From: Kalymmatonema hyalinum WJT4-NPBG1
GTDB lineage: Bacteria > Cyanobacteriota > Cyanobacteriia > Cyanobacteriales > Nostocaceae
Assembly (NCBI GenBank): GCA_019359075.1
Contig: JAHHIB010000017.1
Location: 27,666-91,665 of the forward strand
Length of the DNA: 64,000 nucleotides
Direction: 5' to 3'
Shown: in pieces, positions 51,545 to 60,967 of the stretch
Position numbering within the stretch: the first letter of the stretch is position 1
Layout: each line of letters opens with the position of its first letter
Position numbers and translations under genes: made by a program
The notes under the pieces: model-generated
What the model saw: the letters and a program-made list of their open reading frames with translations, nothing else
Databases searched by the model: none
What the model was told of the DNA's origin: nothing

Positions 51545-53548
51545 CTAACTTGTAATCGTCCCAGTCAGGGGTGAACTAGCAATAGCGTAAGTTTTGGTGG
51601 GCATTCTGCCGGCAAGGTACGCCAGACGACCGGCAACAGTTGCCAAATTCATGGCATGAGCCATTGCTGGGGCGTTTTGTGCGAGGGCGATCGCGCTATT
51701 AATCAACAAGGCATCTGCGCCCATTTCCATTGCTTGTGCCGCCTCAGAGGGCGCTCCAATGCCTGCATCTACCACCACTGGTACATTGGCATTTTCGATG
51801 ATGATTTGAATATTTGCAGTTGTTTTCAATCCTTGTCCAGAACCAATCGGTGCTGCCAAAGGCATAACTGTCGCACAGCCAACTTCTTCTAACCGCTTTG
51901 CTAGCATGGGGTCAGCATTAATGTAGGGCAACACGGCAAAACCTTCTTTCACCAGTTGTTCTGCTGCTTGTAAAGTACCAATGGGGTCTGGTAGCAGATA
52001 CTTAAGGTCAGGAATCACTTCTAATTTCACGAAGTTGTTATCTTCCTGTCCTAACAGTTTTGCCATTTCCCGCCCCAGACGTGCGACGCGAATTGCCTCT
52101 TCTGCAGTTTGGCAACCTGCGGTATTCGGCAACATCCAGATTTTTGTCCAATCTAATGCTTCGGCTAAACCTTCATGTCCGGGAGCATTGGTTTGTACTC
52201 GCCGCACTGCAACAGTGACAATTTGACAACCACTCTTCACAACGCTTTGCTGCATTTCCTCAATACTGCGATACTTGCCAGTCCCTGTCATCAAGCGAGA
52301 TTGGAAAGTTTTTCCGGCAATTTGGAGTGGTGAGTCTTCTAAAGTGCTGAGTTCTGAGTCCCTGGCTGCGGTTTCTGAGTTCTGAGTTCTGAGTGTGGGG
52401 TAAGTAAGCATTGGGGTAGTAGATGGCTTGGTGTGGAAGCGCGAGTAGTGAAAATGAGATAGTAAAGGGTCTGGTTTTTGTTCAAGAATCAAATCGGCAA
52501 GCAATGCTGCTGTTACAGGTGCCAGAAGAATACCATTGCGGTAATGACCTGTCGCCAAGGTTAAGTTCTCACAGGGACTGGTGCCAAGAATAGGTAATTC
52601 ATCTGGGCTAGCAGGGCGAAATCCCCACCAGAATTCCTGAATGGGGTAATCCTGTATTTGAGGAAATAGATGAATCGCTCTTTGTAGTAAGGTTTGAATT
52701 CCCGCTGGCGTGTTGTGGGGGGTGAAGCCGACATCCTCAACGGTGGCACCAATAATAATTCGTCTGTCGCGTCTTGGGACGATGTAAATATCTTCCCCAA
52801 ACAAAACCCGTGTCAAAGGTAGATCCGGCACAAATTCCGGTACTCTCACGCTCAGCATTTGACCTTTTACAGGACGCACAGGCAGGGGGAACAATGCATT
52901 TGACCAAGCACCTGCTGCCAAAACATAATGTTGGGCGCGAAGGACTCCAGCACTCGTTTGTACGCCAACAACTTGCCGTTGCTGCTGTTGAATTCCTTCG
53001 ACTGCAATACCTTCTTTAAGTTCAACGCTAAGCGACTTAGCACTTGCCAACAGTGCTTGTGCTAATGCCCTATTGTCTACTTGTGCGTCTTCAGGATACC
53101 ACCAACCTCCAACAACTTCTTCTCCCAATCCTGGCTGATATTGATGAATGACTTCCTTTTCTAGCCAGTAGGCGGGGGAAGCTTCGCTAGCAGAGGAGGA
53201 GGGCATAGATTTCAATTCTCCCTTGCTCCCCTGCTCCCTTGCTCCCCTGCTCTCGTTATAAACTGGAGCCAAAATACCGCAGGACCAGTAACCAGTATTG
53301 ATACTGGTGAATTCTTCGAGCTTGCGCGTCCAATCGGGGTATAAATACAGAGAGCGCTTGCACAACTCTTGCATTGCCTGTTCTGGGATTCTTTCGGCAC
53401 CAGGTGCCAACATCCCAGCAGCCGCATGAGTAGCAGCTGCATGAAATTCGCGGCTAAGCACTGTCACTTTTGCACCGCGTAATTTTAATTCAATGGCGAT
53501 CGCCAAGCTGATGACGCCGCCACCAATAATTAAAACGTCACTAGTCAT
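51545..53548 (-). CDS. thiO-thiG: Bifunctional glycine oxidase ThiO / thiazole synthase ThiG
   Basis: 667 residues. The N-terminal ThiO (about 1-360) is an FAD enzyme oxidising glycine to iminoglycine: [16 protein letters not shown] is the dinucleotide fold and [13 protein letters not shown] its C-terminal FAD motif. The C-terminal ThiG (about 400-667) makes the thiamin thiazole: [10 protein letters not shown], the Schiff-base Lys in [10 protein letters not shown], and the phosphate-binding VDAGIGAPS and [12 protein letters not shown]. Fusion is normal in cyanobacteria. Two stretches look repeat-derived: residues about 93-110 ([11 protein letters not shown]) from a GCTCCCTTGCTCCCCTG repeat, and the linker [14 protein letters not shown] from CTGAGTTCTGAGT repeats; both keep the frame. 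Confidence 0.95.
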   Translation of the reverse strand: MTSDVLIIGGGVISLAIAIELKLRGAKVTVLSREFHAAATHAAAGMLAPGAERIPEQAMQELCKRSLYLYPDWTRKLEEFTSINTGYWSCGILAPVYNESRGAREQGSKGELKSMPSSSASEASPAYWLEKEVIHQYQPGLGEEVVGGWWYPEDAQVDNRALAQALLASAKSLSVELKEGIAVEGIQQQQRQVVGVQTSAGVLRAQHYVLAAGAWSNALFPLPVRPVKGQMLSVRVPEFVPDLPLTRVLFGEDIYIVPRRDRRIIIGATVEDVGFTPHNTPAGIQTLLQRAIHLFPQIQDYPIQEFWWGFRPASPDELPILGTSPCENLTLATGHYRNGILLAPVTAALLADLILEQKPDPLLSHFHYSRFHTKPSTTPMLTYPTLRTQNSETAARDSELSTLEDSPLQIAGKTFQSRLMTGTGKYRSIEEMQQSVVKSGCQIVTVAVRRVQTNAPGHEGLAEALDWTKIWMLPNTAGCQTAEEAIRVARLGREMAKLLGQEDNNFVKLEVIPDLKYLLPDPIGTLQAAEQLVKEGFAVLPYINADPMLAKRLEEVGCATVMPLAAPIGSGQGLKTTANIQIIIENANVPVVVDAGIGAPSEAAQAMEMGADALLINSAIALAQNAPAMAHAMNLATVAGRLAYLAGRMPTKTYAIASSPLTGTITS
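52320..52400. repeat. CTGAGTTCTGAGT repeats inside thiO-thiG
   Basis: Repeated GTGCTGAGTTCTGAGT and TTTCTGAGTTCTGAGTTCTG units lie within the coding sequence, at the ThiO-ThiG linker. The same unit family appears in the non-coding spacer at about 57968-58005. Confidence 0.65.
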
Positions 53549-53865
53549 TAGTCATTAGTCATTAGTTAGTTATTAGTCATTGTAGAGACGCGACGCCAGT
53601 CGCCTAGGTCGGGAGACCCCAACGGGAGAGCCAGTTGCCTGCTGTCGGGAAACCCTGCTGCAGCACTGGTCTCACCTCCTACAGCGCTGGCTCGCCATAG
53701 CGCGTCTCTACTTTGTCATTAGTCAACAGCCATTAGTCATAAAATTTTGAACTTTGGACTATGGACTTTGAGCTATGGACTTTGGACTAACAACTCGTAA
53801 CTCATAACTCATAACTCATAACTTGTAACTCATAACTCATAACTTGTAACTCATGGCTGATTACC
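53549..53865. repeat. 130-bp inverted-repeat-bounded element inside heptamer repeats
   Basis: 53582-53592 (GTAGAGACGCG) and 53701-53711 (CGCGTCTCTAC) are perfect 11-bp terminal inverted repeats around GC-rich modules. Flanking AGTCATT-type heptamers lie on both sides, with a block of ACTCATAACTCATAACT repeats at about 53790-53855. It looks like a MITE-like insertion into short tandem repeats. Confidence 0.65.
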
Positions 53866-54238
53866 ACAAGGCTCGAACTGGTTCGGTATTCTGATTTGTT
53901 TCATTAGGTGATTGATTGCCTGGTGATTGATTGCCTTGTTGATTGTTGTTAGCGCCGCCTGTGTCGTCTTGAACTTGGTCATTGTTAGAGTTGCTGTTCT
54001 GATTTGTCTGGGCAACGTTATTTCTTTGGTCGTTTGCGGGAGCATTACCAGCGGCAGTGCTATTAACATTAATATTAGCTGGCAGAACTTTTGATTCTTT
54101 ACCCCTTGGTGCTGATGTTGGTGCTGGTGCTTGAGCCGTATTATTTCGTCCGTCCATTGGAAAGCTAATACCCAGCAATGTACCAAGCAAAATTGCTAAG
54201 CCGCCTGCCATAAGAATAAGTGGTGTCCATCTACCCAT
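53861..54238 (-). CDS. Small membrane-anchored Asn/Gln-rich protein
   Basis: 125 residues from ATG 54238 (MGRWTPLILMAGGLAILLGT), chosen because the longer frame overlaps the ferredoxin gene. One N-terminal transmembrane helix is followed by a low-complexity tail full of Asn, Gln, Ser and Pro (QTNQNSNSNNDQVQDD, QQGNQSPGNQSPNE), certainly disordered, ending EPVRALW. It begins 17 bp after the ferredoxin stop, so the two are probably co-transcribed. Not recognised. Confidence 0.7.
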   Translation of the reverse strand: MGRWTPLILMAGGLAILLGTLLGISFPMDGRNNTAQAPAPTSAPRGKESKVLPANINVNSTAAGNAPANDQRNNVAQTNQNSNSNNDQVQDDTGGANNNQQGNQSPGNQSPNETNQNTEPVRALW

Positions 54239-54255
54239 ATCGTTATTTCTCCGTC

Positions 54256-54594
54256 TTAAAGTTCTGATGTCCAAACTATTTGAGAACCTTGTCCCCAAAA
54301 TCCATCATATTTTGTAACCTTCACATCGCCCAAAACTTTGGTTTGGCAGGCTAAACGTAGGTCTGTTGTAGGAGAATGGGGAGGTAGTGACCGCCGCGCT
54401 TTGTCGCGCCAATTTGGCTGTGATACTTTGCCTTCTACAAGAACTGCACAAGTTCCACAGCTGCCAATTCCCCGACAGTTTATAACCTTAGCACCGCTAT
54501 TGTAGAGGTCAACACCATTTTGCAGCAATATTTGCCGCAGATTGGCTCCGCGAACGCACTCAATTGTTTTACCTTGAGCTTGTAGCTTGGGCAT
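54256..54594 (-). CDS. Plant-type [2Fe-2S] ferredoxin
   Basis: 112 residues. The four cluster cysteines are visible: CRGIGSCGTC (three) plus the one in LACQTKV, in the C-x5-C-x2-C...C order of plant/vertebrate-type ferredoxins. The surrounding ILLQNGVDLYNSGAKVIN and LRLACQTKV blocks fit. The chain is slightly longer than photosynthetic PetF and has GIGSCGTC rather than RAGACSTC, so it is an accessory ferredoxin and not the main photosystem I acceptor. Electron partners are unknown. The membrane-anchored Asn/Gln-rich gene follows after 17 bp. Confidence 0.9.
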   Translation of the reverse strand: MPKLQAQGKTIECVRGANLRQILLQNGVDLYNSGAKVINCRGIGSCGTCAVLVEGKVSQPNWRDKARRSLPPHSPTTDLRLACQTKVLGDVKVTKYDGFWGQGSQIVWTSEL

Positions 54595-55011
54595 CCCTCA
54601 ACACTACGTTAGCTTGTTGTTGTATTGTAACAATGCATTTCAATGTAGAAAAACACCGAAACACTATATAACAATAGCTAACCTTAGACCTCAAAAAAGT
54701 AGACATCTTGCACTCAATAGATTTTTGTAGGGGGGGGGAACAACTGAGAAGTCGCTATTCTAGGAACTCAGAAATCCCAACTGCATTCTATATTCTGCTT
54801 TTTGTTTCCTTTATCCGGCTCAGCACTCTTATTGAGTGAGCCTAAGGAACGGTAAAATCTTTTTTTAACTGAATTGCCGGCAAATCCCCATGTGCAGCGC
54901 AGCGGAACTTGGGGATGAAAGGCAGGAAACCTCTGTACCTCCGGCTTCCAAATTCCTCTCAATATTTTTAGTGCAAATCCCAAAATATAGTAAAGTGATT
55001 GGAGAAAGGAG
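54595..55011. other. Spacer containing the probable left end of the TnpB element
   Basis: A G-run (54729-54738) and a GGCTCAGCACTC (54817-54828)/GAGTGAGCC (54834-54842) hairpin may mark the left end. No gene; short open frames here are not protein-like. Confidence 0.4.
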
Positions 55012-56241
55012 GTGTATGAAGTGCTGCACAAAGCTGTCAAAGTCCGTCTCTATCCAACACAAGAGCAAGAAGTACTGTTGGCTCAGCACTTTGGTTGCGC
55101 TCGTTGGTGGTGGAACTATGCCCTGAATAAGTCCATCGAAACCTACAAACAGACGGGCAAGGGACTAAGCCAGTCAGCACTCAACACACTCCTTCCTAAG
55201 CTGAAGAAAGATGAGGAAACCCTATGGTTGTCTAAATGCTATAGCCAGGTGCTACAAGCTGTTACCCTCAACTTAACGACTGCTTACAAGAACTTTTTTG
55301 ATGGTCGTGCGAGGTTTCCACGATTCAAATCAAAGCATGGCAAGCAGTCTATTCAGTATCCCCAAAATGTCAAAGTGGTAAATGGTTCCGTAAAACTGCC
55401 CGGTAAAGTTGGCACAGTTAAAGCCAAAATTCACAGAGATATTGAGGAGACAATCAAGACAGTAACAGTAAGTAAAGACCCATCAGGGAAGTACTATGCA
55501 TCGATTTTGCTGGAAACTGAAGGAGAAAATCTAGTTCCCTCAAGTGAGGGTAGGGTAATCGGTGTTGACTTGGGGTTGAAGCACTTTGCAGTAACTAGTG
55601 ATGGTAGCAAGGTGTCAAAATTCGACAATCCTAAACACCAAGTTCGCCATGAGAAAAACCTCAAGCGTAAACAGCAAAAGTTAGCTAGGAAGCACAAAGA
55701 AAGTAACTCAAGACACAAATATAGAAAGGTTGTCGCTAGAGTGTACGAACGGGTTAGCAACTCAAGAGCAGATTGTCTACATAAGCTTTCACGAAAGCTC
55801 GTCAATGAAAACCAAGTTGTCGTAGTGGAAAATCTACATGTCAAAGGCATGGTTCGTAATCATAATCTAGCAAAAGCTATATCTGATGTTGGGTGGGGAA
55901 TGTTCACCAACTTTTTAGCCTACAAACTAGAAAACAAGGGAGGCAAGTTGGTTGAAATTGATAGATGGTTCCCTAGTTCCAAGCTCTGCTCTAATTGTTA
56001 CCACCAAGTTGACGAAATGCCCTTAGAAATAAGGGAATGGACTTGCCCTCACTGTGGCACTCATCACGACAGGGACGGTAACGCTGCAACGAACATTAGA
56101 GCAGAAGGAATCAGAATGCTAAAGGCGGATGGAGCGTCCGTCTCTGCTGTAGGAGGGGAAGTAAGACCAAAAGCTGGGCGCAAGTCTGTCTTGAGGCGTT
56201 CCCTGATGAGTACAGAAGCTCCGGATGCAGCGTTAGCGTAA
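55012..56241 (+). CDS. tnpB: TnpB RNA-guided endonuclease, intact
   Basis: 409 residues from a GTG start (GTGTATGAAGTGCTGCAC) after GGAGG. RuvC residues are all present: Asp in IGVDLGLKHFAVTSD, Glu in VVVENLHVKGM and Asp in DRDGNAATNI. The zinc ribbon is CSNCYHQ plus CPHCG. The N-terminal HKAVKVRLYPTQEQEVLLAQ helix is the usual beginning of IS891/IS1136/IS1341-type proteins. The C-terminal tail ends over the right-end hairpin CTCCGGA (56219-56225)/TCTGGAG (56242-56248), so the guide RNA scaffold overlaps the gene's last codons. No TnpA is present. It belongs to a different TnpB subgroup from the gene at 28968. Confidence 0.92.
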   Translation: MYEVLHKAVKVRLYPTQEQEVLLAQHFGCARWWWNYALNKSIETYKQTGKGLSQSALNTLLPKLKKDEETLWLSKCYSQVLQAVTLNLTTAYKNFFDGRARFPRFKSKHGKQSIQYPQNVKVVNGSVKLPGKVGTVKAKIHRDIEETIKTVTVSKDPSGKYYASILLETEGENLVPSSEGRVIGVDLGLKHFAVTSDGSKVSKFDNPKHQVRHEKNLKRKQQKLARKHKESNSRHKYRKVVARVYERVSNSRADCLHKLSRKLVNENQVVVVENLHVKGMVRNHNLAKAISDVGWGMFTNFLAYKLENKGGKLVEIDRWFPSSKLCSNCYHQVDEMPLEIREWTCPHCGTHHDRDGNAATNIRAEGIRMLKADGASVSAVGGEVRPKAGRKSVLRRSLMSTEAPDAALA

Positions 56242-56248
56242 TCTGGAG
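56219..56248 (+). ncRNA. Right-end hairpin / candidate omega-RNA 3' end of the 55012 TnpB element
   Basis: CTCCGGA pairs with TCTGGAG (one G-U) around an inner AGCGTTAGCG loop. The scaffold probably covers more of the tnpB 3' end; only this hairpin is clear. The guide would be the bases just after about 56255-56260. Confidence 0.4.
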
Positions 56249-56282
56249 TAGTTCACAAGTTGTCTCCAAGAGTTCCTATTTT

Positions 56283-57899
56283 ATGGCTGCAAATTCCTCA
56301 CCCCAACTTTGGATCTATGACACGACGCTACGGGATGGCACTCAACGCGAAGGGTTATCGGTGTCGATAGAAGATAAGTTACGCATTGCCCGCAGGCTGG
56401 ATCAACTTGGAATTCCTTTCATAGAAGGTGGTTGGCCTGGGGCAAATCCTAAGGATGTACAATTTTTCTGGCATCTCCAAGAAGAACCGCTGACTCAAGC
56501 AGAGATTGTCGCCTTTTGCTATACCCGACGCCCTGAAAAAAGAGCAGCAGATGATCCTATGTTGGCAGCAATTCTTGCTGCTGGTACTCGTTGGGTGACA
56601 ATTGTTGGCAAGTCTTGGGATTTACACGTTACAGAAGGACTCAGGACAACTCTTGCAGAAAATTTGGCGATGATACAGGATACGATTGAGTATCTTCGCT
56701 CTCAAGGGCGTCGCATTATATACGATGCAGAACATTGGTTTGATGGCTACAAGCGAAATCCAGATTATGCTTTACAGACATTACAGACAGCAATCTCTGC
56801 TGGTGCTGAATGGATAGTTCTTTGCGACACTAATGGCGGCGTTTTACCTCACGAAATTACTCAAATTGTCACAGATGTGGTCAACTCCACTCCTAGTGAT
56901 ATTCAAGTAGGAATTCACACTCATAATGATTCAGATACGGCAGTTGCCAACGCCTTAGCTGGTGTCATGGCAGGGGTGAGGATGGTTCAAGGTACCATTA
57001 ACGGGTATGGTGAACGTTGCGGCAATGCCAATCTCTGTTCGTTGATTCCCAACTTACAACTGAAGCTGGGTTACAAGTGTATTGAAGATAACCGATTGTC
57101 TCAACTGACAGAAACGAGCCGCTTCGTGAGCGAAGTCGTAAATCTTGCTCCTGACGAACATGCTCCGTTTGTCGGACGTTCGGCTTTTGCTCACAAAGGT
57201 GGTCTTCATGTATCGGCGGTGGAACGCAATCCTCTGACTTACGAACATATGCAACCGGAACGAGTCGGAAACCGTCGCCGTATTGTCATTTCTGAACAGT
57301 CTGGCATGAGTAATGTTTTAGCGAAGGCACGCACTTTTGGGATTGAACTCGATAAAAATAACCCCACAACAGGGCAAATTTTGCAACGTCTCAAAGTTTT
57401 AGAAAGCGAAGGATTTCAATTTGAGGCGGCGGAGGCAAGTTTTGAGTTGTTGATGCGCCAAGCTTTAGGCAGTCGCCAGCTTTTCTTTGAAATTAAAGGT
57501 TTCCAAGTCCATTGTGACTTGGTTGAGGGCAAAGAAACTTCTAACGCTCTTGCCACTGTAAAAGTCGCTGTCAACGGTAAAGATATTCTAGAAGCTGCCG
57601 AAGGAAACGGACCTGTTGCCGCTTTGGATGCGGCTTTACGCAAGGCTTTAATAAATTTCTATCCCCAAATGGTTGAGTTTGAGTTGACAGATTATAAAGT
57701 CCGGATTCTCAACGGACACACGGGGACAAGAGCGAAAACCCGGGTTTTGGTAGAGTCGGGTAACGGTCATCAACGCTGGACAACGGTGGGTGTTTCCACC
57801 AATATTTTGGAGGCGTCTTATCAAGCAGTGGTAGAAGGTTTGGAATATGGTCTTCTGTTGCACTCTCAAGCTGAAGCGGCTTTGAGTACTTCGAGTTGA
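56283..57899 (+). CDS. cimA: (R)-citramalate synthase
   Basis: 538 residues, the CimA length. It condenses acetyl-CoA with pyruvate to citramalate, the first step of the threonine-independent route to isoleucine. The DRE-TIM metallolyase motifs are IYDTTLRDGTQREGLS, IEGGWPGANPKD, LCDTNGGVLPHE and VGIHTHNDSDTAVANAL, the last being the metal-binding HxHND. FVGRSAFAHKGGLHVSA and the C-terminal LeuA-dimer regulatory domain (QFEAAEASFELLMR, FPQMVEFELTDYKVR-like block) follow. It starts 35 bp after the TnpB element, so the element inserted close to its promoter. Homocitrate or isopropylmalate synthase are less likely given CimA-type length and motifs. Confidence 0.92.
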   Translation: MAANSSPQLWIYDTTLRDGTQREGLSVSIEDKLRIARRLDQLGIPFIEGGWPGANPKDVQFFWHLQEEPLTQAEIVAFCYTRRPEKRAADDPMLAAILAAGTRWVTIVGKSWDLHVTEGLRTTLAENLAMIQDTIEYLRSQGRRIIYDAEHWFDGYKRNPDYALQTLQTAISAGAEWIVLCDTNGGVLPHEITQIVTDVVNSTPSDIQVGIHTHNDSDTAVANALAGVMAGVRMVQGTINGYGERCGNANLCSLIPNLQLKLGYKCIEDNRLSQLTETSRFVSEVVNLAPDEHAPFVGRSAFAHKGGLHVSAVERNPLTYEHMQPERVGNRRRIVISEQSGMSNVLAKARTFGIELDKNNPTTGQILQRLKVLESEGFQFEAAEASFELLMRQALGSRQLFFEIKGFQVHCDLVEGKETSNALATVKVAVNGKDILEAAEGNGPVAALDAALRKALINFYPQMVEFELTDYKVRILNGHTGTRAKTRVLVESGNGHQRWTTVGVSTNILEASYQAVVEGLEYGLLLHSQAEAALSTSS

Positions 57900-58155
57900 A
57901 ACTCATCCGCCAAGTCGCGCACTAGCGCTGCGGAGAATTCTCAACGTCTCCTCTGATTTATGCTCTCGTTCTGAGTTCTGATTTCTGAGTTCTCTGGTTA
58001 TGAGTTCTTTCAAAAGTCCAATTGCCAATCCCAGACAATTTATTGAAACTCCCACACCACGAAGGTGATTGGCAATTTGGTTGAAGAATTCACTGTATGT
58101 TGGTTGTTAGTTGTTTAATAACCACTCACTGCTCACGACTACCTACTAACCCCTC

Positions 58156-58389
58156 TTACGAGAAACTTTCCCATGCTTGAGCAACGAGTTGGCTCAGCCA
58201 GCGTCTTTGTTGTAGATCTAGCAGGCTATCGTCAGCTAGCAACTGGGCGGTTAACTCTTCTAAGGATTGGCCCTGAGAACGAACAATTTTGATGACACCA
58301 GCGATCGCGGCAGCAACCAGTTCTTCATCAATCGGCTCTTGTCTTAAGGCAACGATTTCTTGTGGACTGTCTGGGATGGGATAATTCAT
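58156..58389 (-). CDS. Conserved-looking small cyanobacterial protein
   Basis: 77 residues: MNYPIPDSPQEIVALRQEPI, then DEELVAAAIAGVIKIVRSQG, QSLEELTAQLLADDSLLDLQ and a final amphipathic helix (QRRWLSQLVAQAWESF). All-helical, soluble, acidic. Small proteins of this kind are common in filamentous cyanobacteria, but I do not know a function. It is convergent with cimA and divergent from the cruA gene 160 bp away. Confidence 0.7.
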   Translation of the reverse strand: MNYPIPDSPQEIVALRQEPIDEELVAAAIAGVIKIVRSQGQSLEELTAQLLADDSLLDLQQRRWLSQLVAQAWESFS

Positions 58390-58549
58390 GGCGTGCGTTT
58401 ACAAAAACAAAGAATGAACAATAAATGTGAGAAACTCTTAATATTTCTTTACTGAATTTTCATTCAACCGATAGGGCGGAGTTTACCATACTTTATTCCT
58501 TTGTTAAATCGGTCTTAATTTATAGATTTATCGGAGATTTTAGAAAAAA

Positions 58550-60655
58550 ATGCAAGAGATTCTTTACCTAGAAATCCCTACTCCCGAGACAACAGCTGTA
58601 TGCGACTGGCTACATACTGATTTTGAACCAGGAATTGGAGAAAAAGTACTCACTCCGCAAGGCTTTCGCTTGAGAGTTTCTGATACTACAACTAGTAGTG
58701 GGACTATTTCGGAAAAGTTAGCAGTTGAACTTTCTGTCTTCATCTGGTCAGTGCAGCGAACCACGTATTTAAAAGCGTTCCGTTGGGCAGATAAACCCTT
58801 TCCCAAAGAGCAACAAATTCTTAAAAAGCTCACCACTGGGTTGAGAAGTCGCTTCCCCCATCAATACCCTGAACCTCCAACGCTAGATTTGTCTGCACAA
58901 TCAATTTTTGAGGCGCTTGCTCCCTACTACCCCCTGACTGTTAAATATTTTCAAAAAATGCCCAACGGCGAATATGACTTGAAGCGAGCCTACTGGTGGG
59001 AGCAAAGATGGCGCGAAGGTGTGCGAAATCCCCAGCAGCCGCGTCAGGTCGTGTTTTCCCATACAAGTCAAGCACAGGAGAGCATAGATACTAATTCTCC
59101 CCTGCATCCCCAATACGACCTCATCTACATCGGCGGGGCGCTTGGGGTTATCCATGCAGCAGTCATGGCAAAACTGGGCTATCGAGTGCTGCTGTTAGAA
59201 CGATTGCCTTTTGGGCGAATGAACCGAGAATGGAATATTTCCCGCGATGAAATTCAAAGTTTACTCAACTTGGGTTTGGTGACGACTGCAGAAGTCGAAT
59301 CGATTATTGCACGGGAGTACAAAGACGGATTTAATAAATTTTTTGATGCTAATAATCCCAGCAACCTAAAAGCGCCTGTTTTACACACCCCTACAGTGCT
59401 AAATGTGGCTTTAGATTCTGAGAAATGGTTGCAAATGTGTGGGCAAAAGCTGCGAGCCGCAGGCAGTGAAATTTGGGATCAGACAGAGTTCATGCAGGTA
59501 GATGTATATGAATCACAAGTTGTTGTTACTGTCAAGGATTTAACCAGTCAAATACAGAAGCAAGTGAGTGGGCGACTGGTAGTCGATGCGATGGGAACCG
59601 CTTCACCAATTGCATGGCAATTGAATGGCGGTCGTGCTTTCGACAGTGTTTGCCCAACTGTGGGAGCAGTGGTTGAGCGGGGATTTGAACCGGGAGTATG
59701 GGATTCTCAGTATGGCGACGTGCTATACAGTCATGGGGATATCTCGCGAGGAAGGCAGTTGATTTGGGAGTTGTTTCCTGGCGCAGATGAAGAATTAACG
59801 ATTTATTTATTTCATTACCACCAAGTCAATCCCAAAAACCCCGGTTCCTTGCTGGAGATGTACGAAGACTTTTTCACGATTTTGCCAGAGTACCGCCGCT
59901 GCGATCTGGATCAGCTAGTGTGGAAAAAGCCAACTTTTGGATATATACCAGGGCATTTTAGTGTGGGGAGTCGCGATCGCACTGTTGCTTTTGACCGTTT
60001 GATAGCGATCGGCGATGCAGCATCACTCCAGTCTCCCTTAGTTTTCACTGGCTTTGGTTCTTTGGTTCGCAACCTAGAACGCTTGACAACTCTTTTAGAT
60101 ACCGCCCTCAAACATGACTTGCTGAGTTTCCGGCATTTGAACCAAATTCGCGCCTTTCAAAATAATATTGCCGTCACTTGGATGTTTTCCAAAGGAATGA
60201 TGGTTCCTACTGATAAATTTATACCACCCCAGCGAATCAACTCTATGCTCAACAACTTTTTTGGGCTGTTGGCAGATGAACCTCTAGAGGTGGCAGATAA
60301 TTTCATTAAAGATAGATTCGATTGGTTGACCTTTAATCGGCTAGCGCTCAAAGCAGCTTGGAACAATCCTGCATTGCTACTGTGGATTTGGGAACTTGCG
60401 GGTACTAAGGATTTACTGAGATGGACTGGCAACTATTTTGACTTCAGTCGCCATGCTCTTGTCAGCACTTTGCTCAGTGGATGGTTCCCACGCTTTGTTC
60501 ATCGAATCGGTCCTTGGTTGGAACCTCGATATCCGGCATTGTGGTTACGGCTATTAGCGATTAGCTATGCTCTCACCACAGGTATTGCACGTCCCCAAAA
60601 TTCAGTAGCTCAAGTTACATCAGAAACGAGACTTCAGAAGCCGAAAGCCATTTAG
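58550..60655 (+). CDS. cruA: CruA-type lycopene cyclase / FAD-dependent carotenoid oxidoreductase
   Basis: 701 residues. After an N-terminal region of about 185 residues, the FAD-binding block LIYIGGALGVIHAAVMAKLG and ERLPFGRMNREWNISRDEI appear; these are distinctive for the CruA/CruP family. Family CruA enzymes cyclise lycopene to gamma/beta-carotene and CruP is a paralogue with a protective role. Further flavoprotein blocks are VVDAMGTASP and RLIAIGDAASLQSPLVFTGFG. Hydrophobic helices near the C-terminus (LLLWIWELAG, LWLRLLAISYAL) suggest membrane association. CruA is preferred over CruP because of length and the GRMNREWNIS form; the choice is not certain. Confidence 0.8.
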   Translation: MQEILYLEIPTPETTAVCDWLHTDFEPGIGEKVLTPQGFRLRVSDTTTSSGTISEKLAVELSVFIWSVQRTTYLKAFRWADKPFPKEQQILKKLTTGLRSRFPHQYPEPPTLDLSAQSIFEALAPYYPLTVKYFQKMPNGEYDLKRAYWWEQRWREGVRNPQQPRQVVFSHTSQAQESIDTNSPLHPQYDLIYIGGALGVIHAAVMAKLGYRVLLLERLPFGRMNREWNISRDEIQSLLNLGLVTTAEVESIIAREYKDGFNKFFDANNPSNLKAPVLHTPTVLNVALDSEKWLQMCGQKLRAAGSEIWDQTEFMQVDVYESQVVVTVKDLTSQIQKQVSGRLVVDAMGTASPIAWQLNGGRAFDSVCPTVGAVVERGFEPGVWDSQYGDVLYSHGDISRGRQLIWELFPGADEELTIYLFHYHQVNPKNPGSLLEMYEDFFTILPEYRRCDLDQLVWKKPTFGYIPGHFSVGSRDRTVAFDRLIAIGDAASLQSPLVFTGFGSLVRNLERLTTLLDTALKHDLLSFRHLNQIRAFQNNIAVTWMFSKGMMVPTDKFIPPQRINSMLNNFFGLLADEPLEVADNFIKDRFDWLTFNRLALKAAWNNPALLLWIWELAGTKDLLRWTGNYFDFSRHALVSTLLSGWFPRFVHRIGPWLEPRYPALWLRLLAISYALTTGIARPQNSVAQVTSETRLQKPKAI

Positions 60656-60967
60656 TCCTTTGTCATTTTTGAGAAGAACACAGAATGTAGAACGCAGAAC
60701 TCAAAATAACCTTCTGGGTTCCTACTCTGTGGTCTGAATTCTTAGTACAGCTTTGCATTAATTCGTAGCGTTTTAAAACGCAGAGGGACGCGGAGTCAGC
60801 GCAGTGAACCAGCGCTCTTGGTAGGGTTTCCCGACAGCAGGCGACTGGTGTTCGCGTAGCGTGCCGTAGGCATACCCGAAGGGAGTAACGCAGAGCCTTT
60901 CTGAAATTAATTCCTTACGAACTTGTGAAATTCTGTACTTAGTTGATCATTAGTTAAAAATTTTTAA
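60656..60967. repeat. Dispersed-repeat spacer after cruA
   Basis: 60780-60895 carries the GC-rich family (GGGTTTCCCGACAGCAGGCG, GCGTAGCGTGCCGTAGGCAT, ACCCGAAGGGAGT), nearly the same as 63655-63725. ATTAGTTAAAAATTTTTAACTAAT (60950-60972 region) is an inverted repeat that may terminate transcription from either side. No gene. Confidence 0.6.
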
